Shown one piece after another: positions 43,193 to 55,439 of a stretch of 64,000 nucleotides of DNA (position 1 is its first letter; the number at the start of each line of letters is the position of its first letter). The stretch is from NCBI GenBank assembly GCA_021464415.1, contig CM038471.1, forward strand, positions 34,073,234 to 34,137,233. Reading direction: 5' to 3'. Under the pieces are notes generated by a model, which saw only the letters and a program-made list of their open reading frames with translations, was not told the DNA's origin and did not search any database. The stretch comes from Lonicera japonica (lineage: Eukaryota; Streptophyta; Magnoliopsida; Dipsacales; Caprifoliaceae). The position numbers and the translations under genes are program-made.

Positions 43193-45010
43193 TTTGTTTA
43201 CTTCTGAGCTGCTGTCCTAGCCTTAGCCAAATAAGCAGCCATGTGATTTTCTTTTGCTATGTTGTGTCCAATTACAATGGCAGAATCATTATAAACCACC
43301 ATATGTCTTGCTCCCAAATCACTAGTTATCCTTAGACCTGATATGATGGCTTCATACTCAACCTCATTGTTGGAGGCTTTGAAGAGAAATTTCAGAGCTA
43401 TCTCTAGGGTGTTAGCCTCAAAAGTGATCAATATTAAACCAGCACCAAAACCTTTTAAGTTGGAAGCCCCATCTGCATGAAGTATCCATATGGAAATTTC
43501 TGGCTGCAAGTTTAATAAGGTGGTGGGGCTTGAGGTGCATGGGTCCATAGGTAGCTGTGCCCCTTCCTTATTTCTCATAAGAGTTGAGCTAACTGCAGTT
43601 TGTGATACTGCCAGGTACAAGGTCAAAATTTCTCATTTATTTGGTGAACTAAGTAGAAAAAAAGTTTCCAAGTATTGTTTGAGCTGTTGAAAAGCCAGCT
43701 CACATTCTTCTGTCCATTCAAAGGTTTTTTTGAGGGCTTTGAAGAAGGGAATGACACTTGTCTGTAGCCTTAGAAAATGAACATGTTTAGAGCTGCCACC
43801 CTTCTTGTTAGACTTTGGACCTCTTTTGGCTTAGTTAGAGGTCTCATGTTAATAGGCCTTGCAACGGGTCGTGTACGGGTCGGTTTCGTGTCGGGTTAAA
43901 ATCGTGTCGGATGAAAAGTGCCTCCACCCGTACACGACCCGTTTAATAAACGGGTGAATAATTCAAATTCATACACGACCCGTTTAATTAATGAATAACA
44001 CGACCCGATTCGTTTAACCCGTTTAAGATAAACGGTTCGATTCGGATCGTATACGAATAACATTTAGTGACCGGCTAATAATTCAATTAAGTAATTTATA
44101 TATATATAAATTATATTCGAGTTACACGGGTTACAAACGGGTTTACACGACCCGAAATTGATTCGTTTATATTTTTACCGGGTTAAACGGGTTTTATTCG
44201 GGTCTCGCGAATATACACGAAATCGACTCGTTTAATAAACGGGTTTGACGGGACCCGCACCCGTTAAGAGTTCACCCAAACTCGGTAAATTCGTGTCGAT
44301 TTCATGTCGTGTTATCGTGTCGTGTTATAAATTGCCGGGCCTACATGTTAATTAGAGCTTGAATTTTCTCAGGGTTGGCTTCGATTCCCCTCTGAGTCAC
44401 CATGAAACCCAAGAACTTTCCTCCTTCCACTTTAAAAGCAGACTTAGCCAAGTTGAGGGACATGACATTTTGCCTGAGTATAGCGAATGCCTCATTAAGG
44501 TTTGCCACATGGCTAGAGGCTTTGAGACTCTTGACCAACATGTCGTCGACATAAACCTTAATATTTCTGCATATCTGGTCCCTGAACAATGCATTCATGA
44601 CTCTCTGGTAGGTAGCTCCAGTGTTCTTTAGACCAAAAGGCATGGCCCTATAACAATATGTGCCTTCATTGGTGTTGAAAGAGGTTTTATCTTCGTCTTG
44701 TATAGCCATTCTGACCTAATTATAGCCAGAATAGGCATCCATAAAACTTAGCATTACGTAGCCTGTGGTTGCGTTTACGAGGTGATCAATCTTGGGGAGC
44801 AAAAAACTATTCTTCGGGCAGGCCTTATTGAGGTCTTTGAAGTCGACACACATTTTCCACTTTTCACTATGCTTTCTCACGAAAACCACATTGAAAATCC
44901 ACTTGGGGTAGTGGACTTCCTCAGAGGTCCAGGACCAGAAGCTACTGCCTTACAAGCTTGAAAGTTGGATCAGCGTTTAGCCTGTGTACTATGACCTCTG
45001 GATTCAACCC
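43193..45010 (-). pseudogene. Outer Tat/gypsy pol: RT, RNase H and archaic RNase H, interrupted
   Basis: On the minus strand the RT begins near 45010. It shows KMCVDFKDLNKACPKNSF, then FMDAYSGYN, then GTYCYRAMPFGLKNTGATYQ, then the catalytic KVYVDDMLVKS (about 44560-44530) and GGKFLGFMVTQRGIEANPEK. The hAT MITE 43853-44343 interrupts it right after IQALINM; the frame resumes with RPLTKPKEVQSLTRRVAALN. The RNase H part is decayed. The archaic RNase H (43626-43198) has LHADGASNLKGFGAGLILI, NNEVEYEAIISGLR and MVVYNDSAIV. The inner element interrupts it at 43188-43192 and it resumes at 24166. Confidence 0.9.
43853..44343. mobile_element. hAT-type MITE, 8-bp TSD CATGTTAA
   Basis: Terminal inverted repeats TAGGCCTTGCAA and (inverted) TAGGCCCGGCAA; both sides are flanked by CATGTTAA (43845-43852, 44344-44351), the 8-bp duplication typical of hAT. 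The interior is full of CGGGT/ACCCG and CGTGTCG words, the subterminal repeats common in plant hAT MITEs. It lies in the RT of the outer element. Confidence 0.93.
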
Positions 45011-45690
45011 TTTCATGTCATCGTGGGACCATGCAAATACATCAGTATTAGCTCATAAGCATTGGCAGAGCTCATCTTTAACTTCTGAGCCAAGCTGATT
45101 ACTGATTTTTAGGATTTTGTCGTGTTGTAAGAGGTCCAGGATTAGATCTTCTAAGTCTTCAACTGGTTCACCACAGAGCTCTTTTTCTTCGTCTCTAGGG
45201 TTCAGAGTGTCTATCTCCTATTTTTCTGAGTTATCGGGCCCTTTCGCATTTATCGATTCTCCCACGATTGCGATTTTGAGCTCGATGACTATAATGTCAG
45301 CGGTCCTGACCTCTTTCAAAGTTCTAAATCGACCGTACCGAGCTTCCACCTGGTTTTCTCTGACCTTCCCGACTCTATGGGGGTAGGGAACCTCATGGTT
45401 AGGCTGCAAGTCGAGATAGCAGCCCTGATTTCATTTATAGTACCCTTGCCTAGGATGGCATTATAATGGGGAGTTCTGTCAAGAACCAAAAATTCCGCGA
45501 TTGTGGTGATTTGCTTCGGAGCTATTCCCAGAGTTATTATGAGCTTAATGGTTCCTAGGGATCTGGTCTTTTCTCAAGAAAAGCCGACCAATGTGATGGT
45601 CGAAGGGGTCATGAGCCCCCTTCTATTATAAAAATTTCGTTATTGTGTTCATTTCCCTTTGCTCTTGGAGGAGCTTCTTTTTTCTTCTCC
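45011..45690 (-). pseudogene. Outer Tat/gypsy protease and protease-RT linker
   Basis: Read on the minus strand, the 45620-45410 part shows ITTIAEFLVLD and YNAILGKGTINEI, corresponding to the C-terminal half of a retroviral-type protease (YNAILGR in relatives). It is followed by RFPTP and VGKVRENQVEARYGRF, a linker phrase seen in this group. The active-site D-T/S-G triad is not clearly recognisable because of decay. Confidence 0.6.
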
Positions 45691-47079
45691 ATGTATTTTC
45701 GGAGTTGTCCCCTCTGAATGAGTTTCTTAATCTCTTTTTTTAACTACCAGCAACCATTTGTCTCATGACCATGGTCCTTAGAGTACCGGCAATACTTCGT
45801 CGTATCCCTCATTTTCTCAGATGTCTTCATCTTTCGAGCTTTTGGAATCTGTCCTGGCTCTAATTGGGCATAGACCTCGCTCAAAGGAGCTGTTAGAGGA
45901 GTAAATTTCAGTCGAGCTCTGCCTTCACTGGGTTCAAATTTGTTTGATTCCCTCTTGCCCTTTTTCTCTTGTTCGTGGGGTGGGCTGTGCCTCCTTTAGC
46001 GCTCGGAGAAAGGCAAGAGAGTCGTTAGACCTGACAGATCTTGTCTCTATAAAGTTTCCTCCACGCCAATTTGTTTATTGACCTCATCTAGGAGCTCAAA
46101 CATGGTCTTGGGAGCTAGTCTTGCTAAAGTCATGAGGCAGTAAAGGGAGCTCACCCCTTTCATAAAGGCTGCTACTACTACCCTTTTATTGAGGTTTGTG
46201 ATCATAAGACTTTCTTGGTTGAATCGGCAGGCATATTCTTTCAAGCTCTCTGTTGACCTCTACTTGACGGTGAAGAGGTGAGTGGAGGACTTGGAATATT
46301 TCCTGGTCCCAATGAAATGGGAGATGAACTTGGTGCCGAACTTTTACGAGCTCTGAATCGATCCCGGGAGCAAACTATTGCACCACATTCGGGCTGGCCC
46401 CTTAAGAGTGGTGACAAAAGCCCTGCATACTACGCCATCTGGGACATTCTAAAGCCCCATTATGTTCCCGTATTGCTGCCAGTGGTCTTTAGGGTCGGTG
46501 CTACTGTCATATGATTCCAGTGTTGGGAGCTTGAACATCCCTGAAACTTGAAAGCTCTAGATGTGCTAGGCGAATGGAGATTTTGAATCCCTTACCAGAG
46601 CTGCGGCTGAGCTCCCTCCCAAAATGGCCCATTGTTTTCATTACCTCGGCCACATGAGCTCTTATTTCTGTCATCAACCTCTTCTTAACCTCTTCCACCA
46701 ACTCCTTATGAGATATTCTATCGAATACCGATCATCGAGGCCTGGCATCTGCTTTTCGCTGAGGTACCTGAGCTGGAAGAAATGGAGGTTGAGCTCCTCT
46801 ATTTTGGCTTTGCTGTCTAGAGGCTCCATCTGAACGCCTTTCGCAAACCATGTGTACCTGTGGGTCCCTCAGTGGTGGGGGAGGAGTTCTAGTTAAGTAT
46901 TCTTCAAAGGATGATTCCCTCCGAAAGACGGATCGACTGGACTTGAGCTTACCAGTTCTGCTGCGGCTCCCCCTAGATACTCTGCTACGGTCTCCAAGCC
47001 TTTGCCTGATTAGGACACACAGTGCGAGGATTGAGAGAGCAGCTGTAGATGTGGAGGCTGAGGCCGACTTGGAGAGCAA
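45691..47079 (-). pseudogene. Outer Tat/gypsy gag, frameshifted
   Basis: From about 47079 the minus strand reads a Ser/Arg-rich N-terminus (for example RVSRGSRSRTGKLKSSRSVF), then VKKRLMTEIRAHVAEVMKTM, then remains of the capsid with AYACRFNQESL-like KEYACRFNQESLMITNLN at about 46240. Near 45800 comes KYCRYSKDHGHETNGC, a C-x2-[C/x]-H-C knuckle, followed by LKKEIKKLIQRGQLRKYM. Stops and frameshifts occur throughout. Confidence 0.75.
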
Positions 47080-47737
47080 CTTGCTGCTCCTATAACACCA
47101 ATATGGGGTCTGTTTAAGTGTGTCTTGAAGGCATGGTGACCCACGAAATTTTCACCTTCTTTCACTAATTCTATTTATAGGTATAAAATTAGGAATACAA
47201 ATATTTCAACAGGATAAATAATAAACTGTGTAAGAGAGAGAGATTGTATAAGGGTTGTTGGTATTTTTTGGGGTATGAAAAGAGAGAATATAAGACCCTT
47301 CTATCTCTTCTTGAATTGGCTTGTATTTGTATTGCCAATGGCTTTATATCTCTTGGATGAGATGGATAGATCTTGGGTGAGAAATATGGTGTTGGATGAG
47401 AAGAATGGTGTGTTTTTGTTGTGTGTTGAATGAATGAATGAAGGGAGGTATTTATAGGTAAATGTAGAATGTCAAAAAAGTAAATTTGATGAAAATGAGG
47501 GGCAAAAGGGTAATTTGATAAAAGTTAGTGGATGTGAGTGGAATATTTATTTAAAAGAAAAGTGTGGAACATTATGGAGTGGAATATTTATTTAAAAGAA
47601 AAGTGTGGAATATTATAGAGTGGAATATTTATTTAAAAGAAAAGTGTTATTTAAAGAAAGTGTGGAATATTATTTAAAAGAAAAGTGTAGAATATTATTT
47701 TTGTAGGGCAATTGTAAAATTATTATTTACCCCATCA
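47080..47737 (-). repeat. Leader remnant and truncated 5' LTR of the outer element
   Basis: 47161-47737 matches the right 750 bp of the LTR at 21232-22209 and ends TACCCCATCA, but its inner part and the primer-binding site are missing. The leader (47080-47160) jumps from TTTTCACCTTCTTT straight into LTR sequence corresponding to about 21466. This is a deletion with a few bases of shared sequence at the joint. It has about four copies of the 40-bp LTR repeat, versus about eight in the other LTR. Confidence 0.8.
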
Positions 47738-49729
47738 GAAATGTTGAGTATATTTGACGGCACTTTGTGAATTTTATTATATATATTGGTATTTGAATGA
47801 TGGAACTAAAGAATGATTTGAAATACAAGTATTGTATTCATCCCCTGAAGTTTGAAAAGCACTATAACTTTGCAGAAATCCAAGTCACTACCACAACATT
47901 TTTGTGATAGAATTTTGTATCACCCTTATTTTAAAGAAACTACCTTTGATTTTGCGGATTGGGTTGATTTGATTGTTATACCGAATATTGACATTTTTCC
48001 TCCATTAAATATGTAATGAGGTTTTTTTTTTGTAATATACCCGCATATTGGCTTCTTAGACTTATATGGTGTAGCTATCCATGGTGAGGCATACTTTATA
48101 TGCGATACCCCGTTTGGAGTGGGGCACACCCAAAGAAATGGCTAGCGTATGTATGTTTGGCACATGAAGATGCAATTGTGGTAGTAAGAATTTACTTGGT
48201 ACACATTATTTTACTTTATCGAATTGTTGAGTTTTGTTGAGTTTTGGAATTGTTTGGAAATTTTAAAAATAGAAATTGTACTCATAAAAATTATAAAACT
48301 TCACAATCATACATAAAACTGCATTTCGGACAAGTTTTGTTCTTTAAGTTTTTCGATATTTATTGTATTGTGTGTTAAACACTGTTTGGATTGTTTATGG
48401 CCCTAATTTGCCGATCTTTTCAAAATTGACATGACAACGTTGTTTTGCATCTTTTTTTGTGTTTTAAGTTTTTCCAAAAATATCATTTTACTGTTATTTC
48501 ATACCATTTTCTATTGCTGCATTTTTTTTATAGTTATTTTAAGTATTTTCACTAATAATTCATTTGCAGGGTGGTTGGCTCTACTAACGTTTCTACATGG
48601 TAAGCCTACTAAAAGTAATGTTATGTTACTTAGGTCATATGATAATTTTAGTTCATGTGCAAGAAACTATTCATCAATATGGTTTAAGACTTTAAGGAAA
48701 ACATTGTTTTTCTTAAAATGTTAGTAGAAGTTAATAACGGGATAAGTAACTACTTGCCATTACTAAACTAATAAATTACCATTTTTTCTTTGAGAGAGTA
48801 TGGAACTATCTATATTGTCAAATAGTATAGGATAGCTATTTATGTTCTTAATTTGTGTTATAGAAATGTCTTATACTAGTATATTCAATATACTAACCCA
48901 AGTTGTTTTTGTACTCCGTGTGTGCATTCGTTTTATGAATGTAGCCTAAGAGTTTTGCAGGTTTAATTGTTTGAACGGGAAAGCTATGTTCGTGTTGAAT
49001 TATGTGTTTGTAATAGTACTTATTTGAAAGATCTACATGTATTTAGTTGTAATTGAATATGGGGACGATGTAGATACTCTGACCATTTGGTTTACAACAC
49101 ACATTGTATTGTGTTAATGTAATTGGACTTTTGTAATTTAAGTTTAGATATTGAGAACAACATTCAAAGTGTTCTTTATCTATTATATTTTAATTATTCC
49201 AATTTAAGAATTCCTTTTGAGTTCATCAATGATAAGTTTATATCACGAGTTGAAACGGTTGGTTTGATTTTTAACCCTAGTAGTTGCATGGTCGGGTATT
49301 CATGGGACTTAATTAAAAGTTTTTATTCGAGTATTTAGCGGTCTAAAAATCGGGAAGTGGCATTGCTAAAACACCATCATGCCTAGATATGTGAACTCTT
49401 TTTGGGGTCCTTTTGTCTCCTCTATTTTGGTTTGGTGAATATAGTTATATAGATATATTTTCTAATATACTAGTTTTTCCTTGTATACTAGTTTTAATTT
49501 TAGTTTCCGGTATTTAGTGTTGGTTAATTTCCAGTATTTAAACATACAAAAAAAAAATTACATTTTATTATTCATCTAAGCACAACTGACACACCCAATA
49601 CCACCATGTCTCCATCATAAAATCTAAATATCAAGCAAAAATTAATATATATCAAAAAATAAAATAAAAAATAGAGGTATATATACAAAACTGAAAAAAG
49701 AGCCGTGAAAGGTGTATATATATATATTA
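47738..49729. other. No gene recognised
   Basis: AT-rich with several open frames (48431-48724, 49123-49338) lacking recognisable domains; they may be decayed transposon sequence. Nothing supportable. Confidence 0.35.
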
Positions 49730-50292
49730 GACCATCTCCATTGCAAAGGCTAAATGACCAAATTTGGCTTTTCCATTGCTTTATTGGGTAAGGTAAAAAG
49801 GTAAAAATGAAGCTAAAAGTGTAAACCAAAGCCAAAGATAGCTCCCGACAAAATTTTAGCTCGGACGATCGATCAAGAGTCGGGGCAGAGTGGAAGACTC
49901 TCACGACACATCGTGTGTCGTGAGAAATCAATCATGTTTGGCCGATCAATGATGTGTCGTGCGACACATCATTGAAAATCCCTTGGACGATATATAATTG
50001 ATCGTGGCATACATTCGGACGATTCATGATGTGTCGTGGGACACATCATTGATCGGAAATGGAAGAAGAAGGAAAAAAAAAAAATAATGCCTGCCACGAC
50101 ACATGATGTGTCGTGGCTATCAAAACCGTGAGCCGATGGATCATATATCGTGCGATAGCTTCATATCCTGGGCCGACAATTCATAAATCGTCCGAGGTAA
50201 ATTTACACTTCTTCCGTTGCGCCTCTCTATTTTTTAATAGTGTAAATATACCATTTTAGCCTACCTTTTTACCTTTCCCACTAAAGATGGTC
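49730..50292. mobile_element. PIF/Harbinger-type MITE containing a series of small palindromes
   Basis: Ends GACCATCT and (inverted) GACCATCT with TTA on both sides (49727-49729, 50293-50295). Weaker inverted similarity continues inwards: GGCTAAATG... on the left and the complement of TTTTAGCC on the right. Between 49890 and 50120 it carries at least four small palindromes built on TGTCGTG, for example AATGATGTGTCG-TG-CGACACATCATT arms at about 49944-49969 and GCCACGACACAT-G-ATGTGTCGTGGC arms near 50085-50109. The 119-codon minus-strand frame over its left end is not a gene. Confidence 0.75.
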
Positions 50293-50295
50293 TTA

Positions 50296-50904
50296 GTGTT
50301 TTATGATTTGTAATCTTGAAATTAGTTTTTGGCGGTCTTATGTTTTGCTATGGAGCCCACTGTTTTGGTGGTGAATTTGGTGTTTTATGGATTTGTTGGA
50401 CAGTGGACACGTTACACTTATGATTTGTAATAATCTTGTAATTTGTGTGTTTAACTGATTTGGACTTTTTGGCGGTGGATTTGTATATTTTTATGGATTT
50501 TGTATTTGTGAAAATGGGTTATTGTGTTGCGCTAGGAAAAAAAGAAAGGCCTATTGTTTAAAATTATTTAGCAAGCTCAAAAAAAAGATTGGCCTGATGT
50601 AAAAGCCCAGACTAGTTTAACTGTTTTTGACTTTTGGTGGTGGTGGATTTGTATGTTTTTAGGGGTTTGCAAATGTGAAAATGAGATATTGTGTCAAGTT
50701 AGAAAAAAAGATAGGCCCATTGTTTAGAATTATCTAGCAAGCCTAAAAAAAGATAAGCCTAATGTAAAATTTTGGACCGGTTGGATTGACTGAAATCGAA
50801 ATGTTCAAAATGGTTCGGTCTGGTCCAGTCTCAGTATATTCTTTAGTCTCGAAAAATAGAGGTCCGACCCCAACCTATAACACCCCCCCCCCCCCCCCCA
50901 AAAT
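50296..50904. other. No gene recognised; C-rich homopolymer
   Basis: Contains two diverged copies of a segment around AAAAAAGATNGGCC (about 50538-50600 and 50704-50765) and a C run of about 17 at 50883-50899, just outside the next element. Confidence 0.4.
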
Positions 50905-51976
50905 GATAATCTTTTAAGTTTCCCTCGGTCGTTTGATTAGGTTAGCAATCTGTTAATTTTTTTGTGCAATTTAACCAAAATGCCCTCATCTTAAACCGAC
51001 CTCAATCGTCTCCTTCATGAATCTTAACCCTAGTTTCAATTTTTTTTCTCTCTAAATATAAAATTCAACAAGATTCTATCTTTAAATACAAAATATCCAA
51101 TTTATCTTTAAAGTTCACCCACAAATCCTAAATAAATAAAAAAAAAAAAAACCTCTTAAACCAAACTAAATTAAAGCCTTCATCAATGGAGTCCACACTT
51201 GCCATGGCCGAAATAATATTTTGCATTCTCTCTTTATACACACATACCCATGTTTATAGATCTATATATACACATACCCATTTTTCATTCTCTCTATATA
51301 CAAACACAAACCCAAAATTCACATATATATATACACATATACACAAACTTCATTTTCTCTCTCTATATATACACATATTCATATTTCAATGGAACAATAA
51401 AATAAAATAAAATTAGAGTAATCGATCTATATATACACATACTAAATTTCATTTTCTCCCTCTCTCTATATACATACTAAATTTTTGTATATACACATAT
51501 ACAAACTTCACTTTCTCTCTCTATAAGCACATACTCACATTTTAATTGAAGAATACACTAAAGAATTTAAAGAGATCGATCTATATATATATATACGCAT
51601 ATCTCTTTACACATACATATACATTTACGCAGCTTTGATATGACAGTTTTGGGGAGGTTTTGAGAAAGGGAAAAACATAACACTTACGAGAGATTATGTA
51701 TTTTGTGTGGATAGGGTTCATGAGGAAGCTTTGGTTTGGTTTGGTTTGGTTATGGGTTATTTTTTTAGGATTCGTGATTGAACTTTAAATAGAAATAGGG
51801 TATTTTGTGTTTAGAGAGAATCTTATTGAATATTGTGTTTAGGACGAGAAAAAAATGAAATTAGGGCTATGGTTCATGAATGAGATTATTCAAGGTTAAA
51901 GAAAAGAGCATTTTGGTCCAATTGCAAAAAAATAAAATAACGGATGGCTATGACAAGGGTAGCTCAGAAAATTATC
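50905..51976. mobile_element. Long-TIR element (possibly Mutator-like), low-complexity interior
   Basis: 50905-51045 (with TTTAACCAAAATGCCCTCAT and CTTCATGAATCTTAACCCTA) is the diverged inverted copy of about 51850-51976 (with AGGGCTATGGTTCATGAATG and AAAGAGCATTTTGGTCC). The TIRs are about 140 bp. No TSD was found, so the borders are approximate. The interior is mostly TA/CA/CT low-complexity sequence (51225-51640); the frame 51186-51410 is a product of it. Confidence 0.55.
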
Positions 51977-52791
51977 GAAGCTAAAACACTTAAAATATAT
52001 GATATTATTATTATATCAAAATTTCTCATATTTTTATAAAATAATTGAATCCAAAAATTGGTTAAAACAAATAATAGAATCAAATAAAAATAAAAGACCT
52101 AAAGATATTAGTCACACATATAAATCAATTCAAAATTATGTGCGTACGCAAAATAGAATTATTATAAATCATAGACAAATATATGATCAATAAAGACAAA
52201 TAGAGTTACATTTGCGCCAATTCAAATCACATCAACAAAACTTTAGGCTGTTGATTAAAATATGAGATTTCAAACTCGTAAAAAAATGATAGTACTTTAA
52301 GTTATTGAGTAAAATAAATACGAGACTTTAGACTCATAAAAAATAACATAATTTCAGATTCTATCAAAACTTTGGACTTTGGAAAATTATGGTCTTATAT
52401 TGATATATTATGTTTACATTCATTTATTTTACCATTAAAAGCAATTATGAAAAAAGGTAAAAAATTGGTAACTACTTTTATCCCTCAAATTCGAAAGGTG
52501 CTTGTTACAAATGCCCTTTATTCTCTATTTTCTTTCATGATTAACTTTATTGGCTATCTTATCTCCCTTTGCATCATGCTGCAAAATAAATAAACTTATA
52601 AATTAATATAGATCACTTTTAAAGTTGATACTGAATAAAATTTAACATATCTTGAAGTTCCAAATCAACTAAAGTTAGAACAAAAGGTGGATACAATATT
52701 AATTGCTCTCGAGAAAAGGATTGAGACTCTTTCAAAAACAGATGATGCCATGCTTGTTTTATACTGACCAAACCTCGTATTTTAACCATAA
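51977..52791 (+). other. Unrecognised decayed coding-like stretch
   Basis: Three consecutive plus-strand frames (51999-52193, 52372-52593, about 52640-52740) look protein-like: the first is Lys/Asn/Ile-rich with IQNYVRTQNRIIINHRQIYD. The second ends in a hydrophobic run (LFSFMINFIGYLISLC), and the third is coiled-coil-like (LEQKVDTILIALEKRIETL). I cannot name a family. It may be part of an old transposable or other inserted element. Confidence 0.25.
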
Positions 52792-53113
52792 GGGCTCGTT
52801 TGGTTTATGAATTTTAGTACTCGGAAAAAGAAAGTCGTTTATTTCTTTTGTTTGGTAAGCACAAATTCTGGAAACACTTTCTCGAGAGAGGGAAAAGTAG
52901 GGGGTAAAACCATTCCTCTCAAAACACATATGATTGATTTTCCCATGTGATTTTTAAATATTTATTACAAAAATTTTAGACAATAATATCTTTACCTAAA
53001 TACTTTTCATGTTTTACCAAACACAAGAAAGAAAATTTGACAAGAAATTTAGTTTTCCACCTCCATGAGAAAGATAAGAGAATTGATTTCCCTTCCGTGA
53101 ACCAAACGAGGCC
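52792..53113. mobile_element. Tourist-like (PIF/Harbinger) MITE, TSD TAA
   Basis: Ends GGGCTCGTTTGGTTTATGAA and (inverted) GGCCTCGTTTGGTTCACGGA, flanked by TAA on both sides (52789-52791, 53114-53116). 322 bp, no coding capacity. Confidence 0.9.
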
Positions 53114-53116
53114 TAA

Positions 53117-54835
53117 ATATATATGTGAAGTTTCAAGAAAGTAGTAATAAACATATAAAGTGTAACCCAAACTTCTAGAAACAAACATTGTACAAAGAAA
53201 TTAATGCATTCGTAATTATATATGACTACATTTAGCTTGTAACTTTTTTACGTAAATTGGATCAACTATACATTATTTTCCCTACGATCCATAATTTTCA
53301 TTATTTTGCATGTTGGAGATAATATGTGCGACCACCGGTATCACTTGCGATATCAAAAAGAAAAAAAACAAACCTTATCCCTTAAATTTGTGGGACATTT
53401 TCGTTAATACCATCTTGGTCTCTGGCTATTGCATTTTCCTGAACGTAAAGATCAAATGAATATTAAAAATAAGACAATTAATTTAAACAGCTAGAAAAAA
53501 TAACCAATAGTTATACAAATTCCATGAAAGCACAAACAACCAACTATAAAATTTCTTATTTTATTATTTTAAAAAATTTGAGAATAATAAGTAATGTTAT
53601 AACTAAACAGCCCAGTACTTTCAATGTTTACACCCCCAAAATTAAATTCCCTAAAATTCCAAAATTATAATTGTTTGTACAAACAAATACAACTCAATTA
53701 CATAAATATTTGTAGCAAAATATTAAATTAAACTATCTTTTTTTACCGGTATGACATGCATGTCTCCATTACCATTTTTGAACTAACTTTCTTACTTCTA
53801 ATTGAAGAAATTACATGAAAATAGGCTCCCTAGTCCTAACATACTCATAAATTGCATAAAGCGTAGCTTCATAGACAACAATTAAATTTGTAGGTAAGTG
53901 TAGCATTGCTCATACTCAAAACCCCATGAGATTAAAAGGCGAGGACTTGCATATTGTTGGCACATGGATCGAGTTATGTAATAAATAAATAAATAAGAGA
54001 GGGGAACCAAATATGTTAAAGATGTTATTTTCTTATTAACAAAGAAAATGGAAAGAGTTTTTTCTATGCAAATTTTGAAATCTTGCATTTTATTCTTAAC
54101 ACAATTCAACATTTCCCTAGGTTGATCTTCATATACGAAAATCAAAATAATGATTGTCTAACAGCTACAAAATTGTTCTTCACACAAATTTGTAATCAAA
54201 TATCAAAGAAATGTAGTAGAAAGATAACAAAAAAAATGACAGAATGTATAAATTAGTACCTTGTTTGACGAAATTGATTGAAGAAAAGTACATTTGGGAC
54301 AAATTAAGTATTGGAATCTTACAAATATGAAGAACAATTATAAGAATAAAATAGCAAATCCAAAATGTCGAAAGTGTATAAGAATATTAAAAATACTGCA
54401 TTTGTAATAATTGGTGAGCAAGATGATCATCCAAAATTTCATCGGACGAAAATGAACAGAAATATATCAAATATTGATCACACCTACTTTCGATTTGAAT
54501 TTTTTATTGAAATTTTGTGGCAATGATATGCTTATTATACAAATCATCTCCATTAAATTTTCATAAAATGCAGATGGTAACAATAGAAAAGTCCATTTTT
54601 GACATAACTTATAGATCGAATATATGTGAATTTTGAGCTACATAAGCAAATAAGATGTAATTAGCAATTACCTAGTCAAAGATTGATTTGCCCTTAATGA
54701 GATCATGTAGTTTCTCATATTTTCTATTTTGGGTCATGTACTTCTAATTATAATTGATTGACTTGTATCTACACCGATGAACAACAATTTGAAGTATACT
54801 AAATTTTTGAGAAAATATACATATACATATATGAA
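53117..54835. other. No gene recognised
   Basis: AT-rich intergenic sequence without recognisable coding or terminal repeats. The 87-codon minus-strand frame at 53882-54145 has no known motif. Confidence 0.35.
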
Positions 54836-55211
54836 AAATTTCAAGTAAAGAACACGTCTAATGATCAATATAAATGGATTGGTCCTTTTGAGGGGGACAA
54901 AAATATGAGTTTCTTAATGAAACTTAGTAAAAATGATCCCCATGATTAGTAGATCATTGCCACCAAAATTTATTAAAAAATTAAATATGAAAATGAGTTA
55001 ACTAAATTTTTTTATATATATATATGAAATGTGAATGCAAAGATATATTTTAATTAACTTACTTCCCGATTAAATTTTTTGATGAAATTTGGTAAAAATG
55101 ATCTAGCAATCAGGGAGATCATCCCAATTAATTAAGTTTCATAAAAAAAATTTCAAATTTTTGCCCCCTCAAAAGGACCAATTCGTAAAGATTTGTCCTT
55201 ACATGAAATGC
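54836..55211. mobile_element. Fold-back element, about 190-bp arms
   Basis: The left arm contains GGATTGGTCCTTTTGAGGGG and AAATGATCCCCATGATTAGT; the right arm carries the inverted equivalents CCCCCTCAAAAGGACCAATT and AAATGATCTAGCAATCAGGG (diverged). Nearly the whole 376 bp is palindromic around a TA tract at 55013-55024. No TSD is clear. Confidence 0.65.
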
Positions 55212-55439
55212 ACTTATATACATATATATGTATACACACGTTTACAATTACAAATTGAAATTGCTCTGTACGATAAATCTTATTTATAGCACAAATCAAT
55301 TTATAATTTAGGGCAATCAGTCATCTATTTTCATTAAAAAAAACTAATCAAGCTAAACACAAATCAATTTACCATTTGAAAATCAAAGAATGGCCGGGGG
55401 ACTTGTGGCCCAAATTTATGTCATCAGTATTTATGGGAT

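Noticed and set aside
43853..44343. Low-copy GC-rich regulatory island in pol
   Set aside because: The perfect 8-bp duplication and terminal repeats show it is a hAT MITE.
49572..49931. 119-codon minus-strand ORF
   Set aside because: Crosses the MITE terminus and low-complexity TA sequence; no motif.
51186..51410. 74-codon ORF with THTH/YTHT repeats
   Set aside because: Direct translation of TATACACA microsatellite.
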